A stretch of DNA of 6,980 bases from Streptomyces katrae (GCF_000966975.1 NZ_JZWV01001011.1:1-6980); one strand, 5' to 3'. Positions 1-6,106 are shown, counted from the stretch's first letter. Numbers and translations are program-made. Notes: generated by a model from the sequence alone, not told the origin.

Positions 1-34
1 GGGCGGGTAGGGGACTCCGCCCCGCGCAGCGGCC

Positions 35-52
35 CACCCGCACCCGCACCCG
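35..52. repeat. Three tandem copies of CACCCG
   Basis: The hexamer CACCCG occurs three times without interruption and then decays into degenerate CACCG/CAACC units up to about position 80. It lies in the C-rich, purine-poor leader of the amidohydrolase gene. It is probably a simple slippage repeat; no function is evident. In an actinomycete such C-rich leaders are common, so little weight should be put on it. Confidence 0.5.
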
Positions 53-110
53 CACACCGCACCGCAACCCACCGCACCCCGCCCGGCCAGGGCAACGGCA
101 GAGGGACACC

Positions 111-118
111 AGGAGGGG
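111..118 (+). promoter_or_regulatory. Ribosome binding site of the amidohydrolase gene
   Basis: AGGAGGGG lies seven bases before the ATG at 126 and is a near-perfect complement to the 16S rRNA 3' end. It fixes the start of the amidohydrolase at 126. The GGGG of the site could pair with the CCCC at 121-124 to form a very short hairpin, which is probably too small a loop to matter. No convincing -35/-10 pair is visible between 1 and 110, so transcription may begin further upstream, outside the window. An in-frame TAG at 8-10 could be the end of a preceding gene, but nothing supports that. Confidence 0.75.
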
Positions 119-125
119 AACCCCC

Positions 126-1868
126 ATGCTCGACCACCTCATCCGCGGAGCGACCGTCGTCGACGGCACCGGCGCCCCCGCCCGTGTCGCGGACGTCGGG
201 ATACGCGACGGCCGGATCGCCGTCATCGCCGCCCCCGGTACCGTCGACGAGGAGGCCCGTACCAGCGAGGACGCCACCGGCCTGGTCCTCACCCCGGGGT
301 TCATCGACCCCCACACCCACTACGACGCCCAGCTCTTCTGGGACCCCTACGCCACCCCCTCCATGAACCACGGCGTCACCACCGTCGCCGGCGGCAATTG
401 CGGGTTCACCCTGGCCCCCCTGAACCCCGACCGCCCCGAGGACGCCGACTACACCCGCCGCATGATGAGCAAGGTCGAGGGCATGGCCCTCGCCGCCCTC
501 GAAGAGGGAGTCGACTGGTCCTGGTCCACCTTCGGCGAGTACCTCGACGCCCTCGAAGGGCGGATCGCCGTCAATGCCGGGTTCATGGTCGGCCACTGCG
601 CCCTGCGCCGCCACGTGATGGGGGAGGCCGCCACCGGCGCCGCCGCCCCCACCCCCGCCCAGCTGGAGCAGATGCTCGCCCTCCTCCACGAGGCCATGGA
701 CGCCGGCGCCTGGGGCCTGTCCACCACCCAGTCCTCCACCCACTCCGACGGCGACGGCGCCCCCGTCGCCTCCCGGCACGCGGAGCCCGCCGAGCTGCTC
801 GCGCTCTCCCGGGCCGTCGGCGACCACGAGGGCACCCAGCTCGAAGCCATCGTCGCGGGCTGCCTCGACCAGTTCTCCGACGAGGAGATCGACCTCTTCG
901 TCGACATGAGCGCGGCCGCCGGCCGGCCCCTGAACTGGAACGTCCTCACCATCGACGCCGCCGTCCCCGAACGGGTCCCGCGCCAGCTGGTCCCCAGCGA
1001 GCGCGCCCGCAAGGCCGGCGGCCGGATCGTGGCGCTGACCATGCCGATCCTCACCCCCATGAACATGTCCCTCGGCACCTTCTGCGCCCTCAACCTCATC
1101 CCCGGCTGGGGCGAGGTCCTCGCCCTCCCCGTCCCCGAGCGGATCGCGAAGCTCCGCGATCCGGACGTACGGGCCGAGATGCTGCGCCGCGCCGACAGCA
1201 AGGAGGCCGGGGTCTTCCGGCGCCTCGCCAACTTCGGGCGGTACGTCATCGGTGACACGTACAGCAAGGAGAACGAGGGGCTCAGCGGACGCGTCGTGGA
1301 CGACATCGCCGCCGAGCGCGGGCAGGACGCCTTCCAGTGCCTCGTCGAGATCTGCGCCAACGACGAGCTGCGCACCGTCCTGTGGCCGATGCCCACCGAC
1401 AACGACCCGGCGACGTGGGCGCTGCGCGCCGAGACCTGGCAGCAGGAGGACGTGATGCTCGGCGGCTCCGACGCGGGCGCCCACCTGGACCGGATGTGCG
1501 GGGCCCCGTACACGACCCGGTTCCTCGGCGACTGCCTGCGCGGCCGCCGGCTGGTGCCGCTGGAGCAGGCGGTGAAGATGCTGACGGACGACCCGGCGCA
1601 GCTGTTCGGGCTGCGCGAGCGCGGCCGGATCGCCGAGGGCTGGCACGCGGACCTGGTCCTCTTCGACCCGGAGCGCATCGAGGCCGGCCCGGCCACCCTG
1701 GTCCACGACCTGCCGGGGGACAGCCCGCGCCTGGACTCCCGGGCGATCGGGATCGTGTCGGTCCGGGTCAACGGGGTCGAGACCATCCGCGACGACGAGG
1801 TGACCGGCGCGATCCCGGGGATCGTGCTCCGGTCGGGCCGTGACACGAGGACGGTGAGCACCCGATGA
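126..1868 (+). CDS. Amidohydrolase, N-acyl-D-amino-acid deacylase family
   Basis: A 580-residue metal-dependent hydrolase of the amidohydrolase superfamily, of the type annotated as N-acyl-D-amino-acid deacylase or D-aminoacylase. The order is as expected: an N-terminal beta-sandwich part (about 1-58), the TIM-barrel entry motif GFIDPHTHYD with metal ligands H63 and H65, the GGNCGFT motif with C92 (equivalent to the zinc-ligand cysteine of D-aminoacylase), GGSDAGAHL with the catalytic or metal-binding D449, and a C-terminal return to the sandwich (RGRIAEGWHADLVLFD, about 499-514). It has no signal peptide and is probably cytoplasmic. The start is set by AGGAGGGG seven bases upstream. It overlaps the aldehyde dehydrogenase by ATGA, so the two are translationally coupled. 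At 580 residues it is longer than classical D-aminoacylases (about 480-500). The classical ligands in the H-x-R and second His strands seem replaced (around 238-240 and 270-272), so the true substrate is uncertain; a D-amino acid, another amide or a cyclic ureide all remain possible. Confidence 0.88.
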   Translation: MLDHLIRGATVVDGTGAPARVADVGIRDGRIAVIAAPGTVDEEARTSEDATGLVLTPGFIDPHTHYDAQLFWDPYATPSMNHGVTTVAGGNCGFTLAPLNPDRPEDADYTRRMMSKVEGMALAALEEGVDWSWSTFGEYLDALEGRIAVNAGFMVGHCALRRHVMGEAATGAAAPTPAQLEQMLALLHEAMDAGAWGLSTTQSSTHSDGDGAPVASRHAEPAELLALSRAVGDHEGTQLEAIVAGCLDQFSDEEIDLFVDMSAAAGRPLNWNVLTIDAAVPERVPRQLVPSERARKAGGRIVALTMPILTPMNMSLGTFCALNLIPGWGEVLALPVPERIAKLRDPDVRAEMLRRADSKEAGVFRRLANFGRYVIGDTYSKENEGLSGRVVDDIAAERGQDAFQCLVEICANDELRTVLWPMPTDNDPATWALRAETWQQEDVMLGGSDAGAHLDRMCGAPYTTRFLGDCLRGRRLVPLEQAVKMLTDDPAQLFGLRERGRIAEGWHADLVLFDPERIEAGPATLVHDLPGDSPRLDSRAIGIVSVRVNGVETIRDDEVTGAIPGIVLRSGRDTRTVSTR

Positions 1869-3349
1869 GCGGCGAGCAGGGGCAGAGGCTGTACATCGGC
1901 GGGGAGTGGGTCGAGCCCGACGGCGGTCACTACGAGGTGGTGAACCCGGCGGACGAGTCCGTGGTGGGCCTGGCCCCCGAGGCCTCGCGGGCGCAGGTGG
2001 AGGAGGCCGCCCGGGCCGCCGCCGAGGCCTTCGGCCCGTGGTCGCGTACGCGGCCCGAGGAGCGGGCGGCGATCCTGGACCGCGCCGCAGACGTCATCCA
2101 GCGGGAGTTCGAGCCCTGGGCGGAGCTGGCCCAGGCGGAGACGGGCGCCCCGACCGGGATCGCGCGCGGGATGCAGGTCGGGGTGGGGGTGGCGCGGTTC
2201 CGGCGGTACGCGAAGGGTGCGCTGGAGCCGGTGGAGCGCGGGCTGCCGCCGCAGGTCACCGAGGCGGGGCCGATGGGTGCGGCGAGCGTGCTGGGGGCGC
2301 TGGAGGTGCGCCAGCCGGTCGGGGTGGTCACCTGCATCACCTCGTACAACAACCCGTGGGCGAATCCGGCGGGCAAGGTGGCCCCGGCGCTGGCGATGGG
2401 GAACACGGTGGTGGTCAAGCCGGCCCCGCAGGACCCGCTGTCGGTGTTCCGGATGGCCGAGGCGCTGGCGGAGGCCGGGATCCCGCCGGGGGTGGTGAAC
2501 GTGGTCTCCGGGCAGGCGGTGGAGGTCGGCGAGGCGGCGGTGGACTCCCCGCACGTGGACATGGTGTCCTTCACCGGCTCGACGGGGGTGGGGCAGCGGA
2601 TCGCGGAGGTCTGCGGGCGGTCCATGAAGCGGCAGCTGATGGAGCTGGGCGGCAAGGGCGCGGCGGTGGTCTTCGGGGACGCCGACCTGGACGCGGCGGT
2701 CATGGGCATCGGCACCACCTTCTCCTTCTACAGCGGGCAGATCTGCACGGCCCCGACCCGGGTGATCGTCCAGCGGTCGGTGTACGCGCAGCTGGTGGAG
2801 AAGCTGACGGGGTACCTGGCGTTCATGAAGGTCGGGGATCCGGCGGTGAAGGGGACGGTGGTCGGCCCGGTGATCTCGGCGGCGCACCGGGACCGGGTGG
2901 AGTCGTACGTGGAGCTGGGCCGCAAGGAGGGGGCGCGGATCGCCTCCGGCGGGGAGCGGCCGGTGGTGGGGGAGGGCGACCGCAGGGGCAAGGGCTTCTA
3001 CGTGGCGCCCACGCTGCTGGTCGACTGCACCAACGACATGCGGGTGGTGCGGGAGGAGATCTTCGGGCCGGTGGTCGTGGTCGTCCCCTTCGACGGGGGC
3101 GAGGACGAGGCGGTGGCCCTGGCCAATGACAGCGACTACGGGCTGATCAGCTACGTGTGGTCGGGGGACGCGGCGCGGGCCTTCCGGGTGGCGCGGCGGC
3201 TGCGGGCGGGCGGGGTCGGGGTGAACACGATCGGCCGGAACATGGAGGCGCCGTTCGGGGGTTTCAAGCGGTCGGGGGTGGGCCGGGACGTGGGCTCGTA
3301 CGCGCTGCACGCGTACAGCGAGGTGCAGTCGATCGTGTGGGCGGGGTAG
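1865..3349 (+). CDS. NAD(P)-dependent aldehyde dehydrogenase
   Basis: A 494-residue enzyme of the aldehyde dehydrogenase superfamily that oxidises an aldehyde to a carboxylic acid with NAD+ or NADP+, expected to be soluble and oligomeric. Visible motifs are ITSYNNP with the oxyanion-hole asparagine N162, VVVKPAP with cofactor-binding K185, FTGST (236-240) in the Rossmann fold, MELGGK with general base E260, GQICTA with catalytic nucleophile C294, EEIFGP with E398, and the C-terminal PFGGFKRSG. Length and motif spacing are normal, so it should be active. The start ATG overlaps the amidohydrolase stop (ATGA), with a weak GGTGAG about seven bases upstream; coupling probably drives translation. 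Its third codon positions favour G (GTG, GCG, GGG), whereas both neighbours favour C. Substrate class cannot be read from the sequence; neighbours suggest an amino- or amide-derived aldehyde. Confidence 0.95.
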   Translation: MSGEQGQRLYIGGEWVEPDGGHYEVVNPADESVVGLAPEASRAQVEEAARAAAEAFGPWSRTRPEERAAILDRAADVIQREFEPWAELAQAETGAPTGIARGMQVGVGVARFRRYAKGALEPVERGLPPQVTEAGPMGAASVLGALEVRQPVGVVTCITSYNNPWANPAGKVAPALAMGNTVVVKPAPQDPLSVFRMAEALAEAGIPPGVVNVVSGQAVEVGEAAVDSPHVDMVSFTGSTGVGQRIAEVCGRSMKRQLMELGGKGAAVVFGDADLDAAVMGIGTTFSFYSGQICTAPTRVIVQRSVYAQLVEKLTGYLAFMKVGDPAVKGTVVGPVISAAHRDRVESYVELGRKEGARIASGGERPVVGEGDRRGKGFYVAPTLLVDCTNDMRVVREEIFGPVVVVVPFDGGEDEAVALANDSDYGLISYVWSGDAARAFRVARRLRAGGVGVNTIGRNMEAPFGGFKRSGVGRDVGSYALHAYSEVQSIVWAG

Positions 3350-3351
3350 GC

Positions 3352-3376
3352 AGAAAATTGCCTCGGGAAATTTTCT
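3352..3376. terminator. A/T-rich hairpin just after the aldehyde dehydrogenase
   Basis: AGAAAATT (3352-3359) and AATTTTCT (3369-3376) are perfect inverted repeats around a nine-base centre, in which CC and GG can also pair across TCG. The hairpin begins two bases after the TAG stop and its right arm ends in TTTTCT, as in an intrinsic terminator. The A/T-rich stem is unusual in this genome, so a protein-binding palindrome is an alternative. Confidence 0.4.
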
Positions 3377-3419
3377 AATCGGACATTCCGGGCACGGCTG
3401 CGGTTTCCGCATTCCGGAA

Positions 3420-3453
3420 CCCCGCGTCCGCCGCCTGTGAATCGGACGCGGGG
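3420..3453. terminator. GC-rich terminator hairpin after the amidohydrolase-dehydrogenase operon
   Basis: CCCCGCGTCCG (3420-3430) and CGGACGCGGGG (3443-3453) form a perfect 11-base-pair stem with a 12-base loop. There is no U-tract, as is usual for actinomycete terminators. It lies 70 bases after the aldehyde dehydrogenase stop and well before the permease, so it probably ends the operon and separates the permease into its own transcription unit. Confidence 0.65.
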
Positions 3454-3526
3454 GTGCGAATGGATCTTGCAATCCCGCGTCGTAAACTGCTCATGGATTG
3501 AAATTCCAAGGCGATTCATTGCGCGG

Positions 3527-3564
3527 ACATCTGGACTTCATCCGGACTTAACCAGTCCAGATGT
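3527..3564. promoter_or_regulatory. Three-half-site operator-like element before the permease
   Basis: ACATCTGGACT (3527-3537) and AGTCCAGATGT (3554-3564) are perfect 11-base inverted repeats with a 16-base spacer. A further copy, ATCCGGACTT (3540-3549), repeats ATCTGGACTT (3529-3538) with one mismatch, exactly 11 bases on, or one helical turn. It also pairs with the right arm as GGACT-TAACC-AGTCC. The layout of two tandem half-sites plus one inverted half-site is typical of a site for a dimeric regulator. It lies 30-67 bases before the permease start, in the least GC-rich stretch of the window. No regulator gene is adjacent, so the binding protein is unknown. A hairpin in the leader RNA is an alternative if transcription starts upstream. 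Confidence 0.55.
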
Positions 3565-3593
3565 GGAAATCGCACCCTCTACCGTCCTTTCAC

Positions 3594-5165
3594 ATGACAC
3601 AGCTGGACGAGCGGCCTCGGGTCGGAGACACGGTAAGCGGCGTGGCCGAGGGCGACGGCGAGGTCCGCGGCAAAGGCCTCGGCAAGGGCTCCGTCGGCCT
3701 GGTGGGCAGCGCCGTCATCGGCATCTCCACCGTCGCCCCCGTCTACTGCCTGACCTCGACCCTCGGCTCCACCGCCGGGCAGGTCGGCCTCCAGATGCCC
3801 GCCGTCTTCCTGGCCGGCTTCCTGCCGATGCTGCTGGTCGCCTTCGCCTACCGCGAGCTCAACAAGGACATGCCGGACTGCGGCACCTCCTTCACCTGGA
3901 CCGTCAAGGCCTTCGGCCCCCGGATCGGCTGGATGTGCGGCTGGGGCCTGGTGATCGCCACGATCATCGTCCTGTCCAACCTGGCCGGCGTCGCCACCTC
4001 CTACTTCTGGCTCCTGGCCGGCGAGATCACGTCCGACCCGGACATCGCCGCCCTCGACCACAACAAGTTCGTCCACATCGCCACCTGCCTGACGCTGATC
4101 GCCGCCGCGACCGCCATCAGCTACCGCGGCATGACCGCCACCAAGGGCGTCCAGTACACCCTCGTCGGCCTCCAGCTGCTGGTCCTCGCCGTCTTCGTGG
4201 CCATGGCCTTCCAGAAGGCCTCCGCCGGAACCTTCGACACCGGCGTCCACTTCTCCTGGCAGTGGATGAACCCCTTCGCGGTCGAGTCCATGGGCGCCTT
4301 CACCGCCGGACTCTCGCTCTCGATCTTCATGTACTGGGGCTGGGACACCTGCCTCACCGCGAACGAGGAGACCATCGGCTCCGCCAAGACCCCCGGCCGC
4401 GCCTCGCTCATCGCGATGGTCGTCCTCGTCGGCTCCTACCTGGCCACCGGCGTCGCCGCCCAGATGGCCGTCGGCTCCGGCGACAAGGGCCTGGGCCTCG
4501 GCAACCCGGAGACCTCCGGCAACGTCTTCGCCGCCCTCGCCGGCCCCGTCATGGGCCCGGTCCTCGGCATCCTGCTCTTCGTGGCCGTCCTGGCCTCCGC
4601 GGCCGCCTCGCTGCAGACCACCTTCATCCCGGTCGCCCGCACGGTGCTCGCCATGTCCACGTACGAGGCCCTCCCCGCCTCCTACGCCCGCGTCCACCCC
4701 CGCTTCAAGACCCCGGGCCGCGCCACCGTCACGGCGGGCGTCGCGACCGGCGCGTTCTACACGGTCATGACCCTGGTCAGCGAGAACGTCCTCACCGACA
4801 CGATCTTCGCGCTCGGCCTGATGATCTGCTTCTACTACTCCCTGACGGCCTTCGCCTGCGCCTGGTACTTCCGCGGCGACCTGCGCCGCTCCGCCCGCGA
4901 CCTGTTCTTCAAGGGCGTCTTCCCGGTCCTGGGCGGCCTGCTCCTGGCGGCGGTCTTCGTCAAGACGCTGACGGACGCGTGGGACCCCTCGTACGGCTCC
5001 GGCTCCACCATCCCGGGCCTCGGCGTCGGCAGCGTCTTCGTCATCGGCGTCGGCCTGCTGGCCCTGGGCGCGGTCATCATGCTGATCACACAGCGCCGCA
5101 GCCCCGCCTTCTTCCGCGGCGAGATCCTCACGAAGTCGACCCCGTCCCTGGTCGTCGAGGACTGA
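3594..5165 (+). CDS. APC-family amino acid/amine permease
   Basis: A 523-residue integral membrane transporter of the amino acid-polyamine-organocation superfamily, probably a proton-coupled importer of an amino acid or amine. The N-terminal signature GKGLGKGSVGLVGSAVIG leads into TM1, which carries the family's broken-helix glycines. CGTSFTW (96-102) before TM3 matches the conserved region of actinobacterial members. About twelve hydrophobic segments can be drawn: 34-54, 66-86, 112-135, 158-176, 186-206, 234-252, 270-292, 316-340, 375-395, 402-425, 440-460 and 476-499. The start at 3594 (MTQLDERP) is preferred because the alternative ATG at 3561 lies inside the operator-like palindrome; neither has a recognisable Shine-Dalgarno sequence. 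TACCGT (3580-3585), eight bases before the ATG, could be a -10 element of a leaderless message, without a clear -35. Substrate is not determinable; proximity to the amidohydrolase-dehydrogenase pair suggests a related nitrogen compound. Confidence 0.9.
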   Translation: MTQLDERPRVGDTVSGVAEGDGEVRGKGLGKGSVGLVGSAVIGISTVAPVYCLTSTLGSTAGQVGLQMPAVFLAGFLPMLLVAFAYRELNKDMPDCGTSFTWTVKAFGPRIGWMCGWGLVIATIIVLSNLAGVATSYFWLLAGEITSDPDIAALDHNKFVHIATCLTLIAAATAISYRGMTATKGVQYTLVGLQLLVLAVFVAMAFQKASAGTFDTGVHFSWQWMNPFAVESMGAFTAGLSLSIFMYWGWDTCLTANEETIGSAKTPGRASLIAMVVLVGSYLATGVAAQMAVGSGDKGLGLGNPETSGNVFAALAGPVMGPVLGILLFVAVLASAAASLQTTFIPVARTVLAMSTYEALPASYARVHPRFKTPGRATVTAGVATGAFYTVMTLVSENVLTDTIFALGLMICFYYSLTAFACAWYFRGDLRRSARDLFFKGVFPVLGGLLLAAVFVKTLTDAWDPSYGSGSTIPGLGVGSVFVIGVGLLALGAVIMLITQRRSPAFFRGEILTKSTPSLVVED

Positions 5166-5188
5166 CCGGCCGGGTCGGCTCCCGCCCA

Positions 5189-5202
5189 GGCGGCCGGCCG
5201 CC
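5189..5202. repeat. 14-base perfect palindrome GGCGGCCGGCCGCC
   Basis: This self-complementary sequence lies 24 bases after the permease stop, with no loop. It may help end transcription together with the larger hairpin at 5213-5248, or may simply reflect the extreme GC content of the gap. Confidence 0.35.
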
Positions 5203-5212
5203 GTGCCGGCCG

Positions 5213-5248
5213 GGGTGACGGGCACCCGGGCCGGCACGCCCGTCACCC
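5213..5248. terminator. Shared terminator of two convergent genes
   Basis: GGGTGACGGGC (5213-5223) and GCCCGTCACCC (5238-5248) form a perfect 11-base-pair stem with a 14-base loop. It follows the permease stop by about 48 bases. On the other strand its right arm contains the TGA stop of the antitoxin gene (5243-5245), so one hairpin can serve both convergent transcripts. Confidence 0.6.
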
Positions 5249-5602
5249 GAGGACGTACTGCTCGTCCCCGAACTCGGCCACGATCTTCAGCCTGCCGCCC
5301 AGTGCCCGGACGTACGCGGCGAGGGTCTCGACCTCGCTGCGCTCCAGCTGGCCGTTCTCGATGCGGGAGACCCGCGCCTGGGTGACCCCCATGGCCTCGG
5401 CCACCTGGACCTGCGTGGTGCGCTGACGCTTGCGCACCTCTGCCAGGCGGTGCGCACGGACCACGGCGATCATCTCCGCCGCGCCCCGGTCGACCTCTGC
5501 CCGCTCTTCGGCGGAGAAGCCGAACTCCTCGACGAGGTCATCCCAGCGGGCAGCCTTCGGGCCCCGTTCGGGCATCTGGCTCCCGCCCTGGCTGTGGCTC
5601 AT
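5243..5602 (-). CDS. XRE-family antitoxin (HigA-like)
   Basis: A 119-residue DNA-binding protein with a XRE-type helix-turn-helix in its C-terminal half, RTTQVQVAEAMGVTQARVSRIENG (about 61-84). It includes the recognition-helix pattern TQARVSRIENG, and is followed by the stretch EVETLAAYVRALGGRLKIVAEF, common to antitoxins paired with HigB/Gp49-like toxins. The N-terminal half is charged and helical and is likely to contribute to dimerisation or toxin contact. The start at 5602 has a strong GGAGGAGG seven bases upstream (5610-5617). The gene overlaps the toxin stop by ATGA, so the pair forms one operon with the toxin first, as in higBA loci. By family behaviour it should neutralise the toxin and repress the operon, possibly at 5989-6006. 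All motifs are intact. A stand-alone regulator role is possible now that the toxin gene is interrupted. Confidence 0.88.
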   Translation of the reverse strand: MSHSQGGSQMPERGPKAARWDDLVEEFGFSAEERAEVDRGAAEMIAVVRAHRLAEVRKRQRTTQVQVAEAMGVTQARVSRIENGQLERSEVETLAAYVRALGGRLKIVAEFGDEQYVLG

Positions 5603-5972
5603 TCGGTGTCCTCCTCCAGTTCCGTCAGGTAATCCTCGTACGCCTTCTCGGCCCGGGGAACGGCCGTCAGGTACCAGCCGTGCCAGTCGCCGGCCTTGTC
5701 ACCCCCGACGAGGAACACCGCTCGCCGCAACGGGTCGAAAACGAAGAGCAGCCGGACCTCGCTGCACCCGGTCGATCCGGGGCGCAGTTCCTTGAGGTTG
5801 GCCAGACGTGAGCCCTTCACGGTGTGTCCACGAGCGGGCGCCCCATCGCCGGACCTTCTTGCCGCAGCGCCGTAATGGCCTTGCTGATCTGAATGAGCGA
5901 CGGCCGATCGGTGTGGCGCAGCGAGTGCAACCAGGAAAGGGCGGGCTCCACGACGATCACTTCCCAGTCCAT
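5599..5972 (-). pseudogene. RelE/HigB/Gp49-like toxin, split by a frameshift
   Basis: The toxin of a type II toxin-antitoxin pair; relatives are ribosome-dependent or free mRNA nucleases. The 5' part (5972-5820) encodes about 50 residues starting MDWEVIVVEP and ending GRPLVDT, then reads proline and TGA (5819-5817). The 3' part continues in another frame from GTG at 5820 as VKGSRLANLKELRPG and contains LLFVFDP and VGGDKAGDW, the conserved core of the Gp49/DUF891 family. Joined, they make about 123 residues, the normal family length. Removing one AC from GACACACC (5821-5828, minus strand) restores D-T-V-K, exactly the expected family sequence, so a two-base duplication is the simplest cause. 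The start at 5972 follows AAGGGAAGG; an in-frame ATG at 6014 lies upstream of the likely promoter. The TGA overlaps the GTG (GTGA), so re-initiation could still yield two fragments. A sequencing error is also possible. Confidence 0.82.
5610..5617 (-). promoter_or_regulatory. Ribosome binding site of the antitoxin gene
   Basis: GGAGGAGG on the minus strand lies within the 3' end of the toxin gene, seven bases before the antitoxin ATG at 5602. Its strength suggests the antitoxin is translated well in its own right and does not depend only on ribosomes arriving from the interrupted toxin frame. Confidence 0.75.
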
Positions 5973-5988
5973 GGACCTTCCCTTCGAG

Positions 5989-6006
5989 TATGCCAGGTGA
6001 GGCATA
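5989..6006. promoter_or_regulatory. Palindromic candidate operator of the toxin-antitoxin operon
   Basis: TATGCC (5989-5994) and GGCATA (6001-6006) form a perfect six-base inverted repeat with a six-base spacer, 17 bases upstream of the toxin start. Its outer end overlaps a TAATAT hexamer that could be a -10 element. XRE antitoxins typically bind such palindromes to repress their own operon, so this is the best candidate for autoregulation here. Binding is inferred. Confidence 0.5.
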
Positions 6007-6022
6007 TTACGCAAGAGTTATA
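6004..6022 (-). promoter_or_regulatory. Candidate promoter of the toxin-antitoxin operon
   Basis: On the minus strand TATAAC (6022-6017) and TAATAT (6009-6004) are two -10-like hexamers in a short A/T-rich island within very GC-rich DNA. TTCCGC 18 bases before TATAAC is at best a poor -35. The island lies between the divergent secreted-protein gene and the toxin, where the operon promoter is expected. Which hexamer is used cannot be decided. Confidence 0.35.
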
Positions 6023-6106
6023 TCCGAGGCCCTGTGAGCGGCGGAACTTCACACCAATGAGGGGCAGGGCGGTGACCCGGGGTGCGGCGGGGTCGTTGGG
6101 CGGGGC

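Noticed and set aside
3377..3447. Repeated AATCGGAC (3377-3384 and 3440-3447) and ATTCCGG (3385 and 3411) in the gap before the permease
   Set aside because: The copies are short, irregularly spaced and one lies within the terminator stem; they do not form a coherent site like the element at 3527-3564.
449..3472. A 1007-codon open frame on the minus strand covering both enzyme genes
   Set aside because: It is antisense to two well-recognised enzymes, its product is low-complexity (Arg, Pro, His, Ser) with no motif, and long antisense open frames are expected at this GC content.
3467..3503. TTGCAA (3467) and TTGAAA (3498) as -35 boxes for the permease
   Set aside because: Neither has a TAnnnT hexamer at 16-19 bases downstream, so no promoter can be supported.
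3437..5218. A 593-codon plus-strand open frame overlapping the permease in another frame
   Set aside because: The product is Arg/Pro/His-rich and contains none of the hydrophobic segments seen in the permease frame, which is clearly the real one.
3579..5246. A 555-codon minus-strand open frame opposite the permease
   Set aside because: The product is dominated by Gly, Ala, Asp, Glu and Arg with no fold signature; it is the complement of the permease frame.
5973..6014. Upstream ATG at 6014 as the toxin start
   Set aside because: It would add 14 residues not seen in the family and would place the palindrome and a -10-like hexamer inside the coding region; ATG at 5972 has a good ribosome binding site and fits the family N-terminus.
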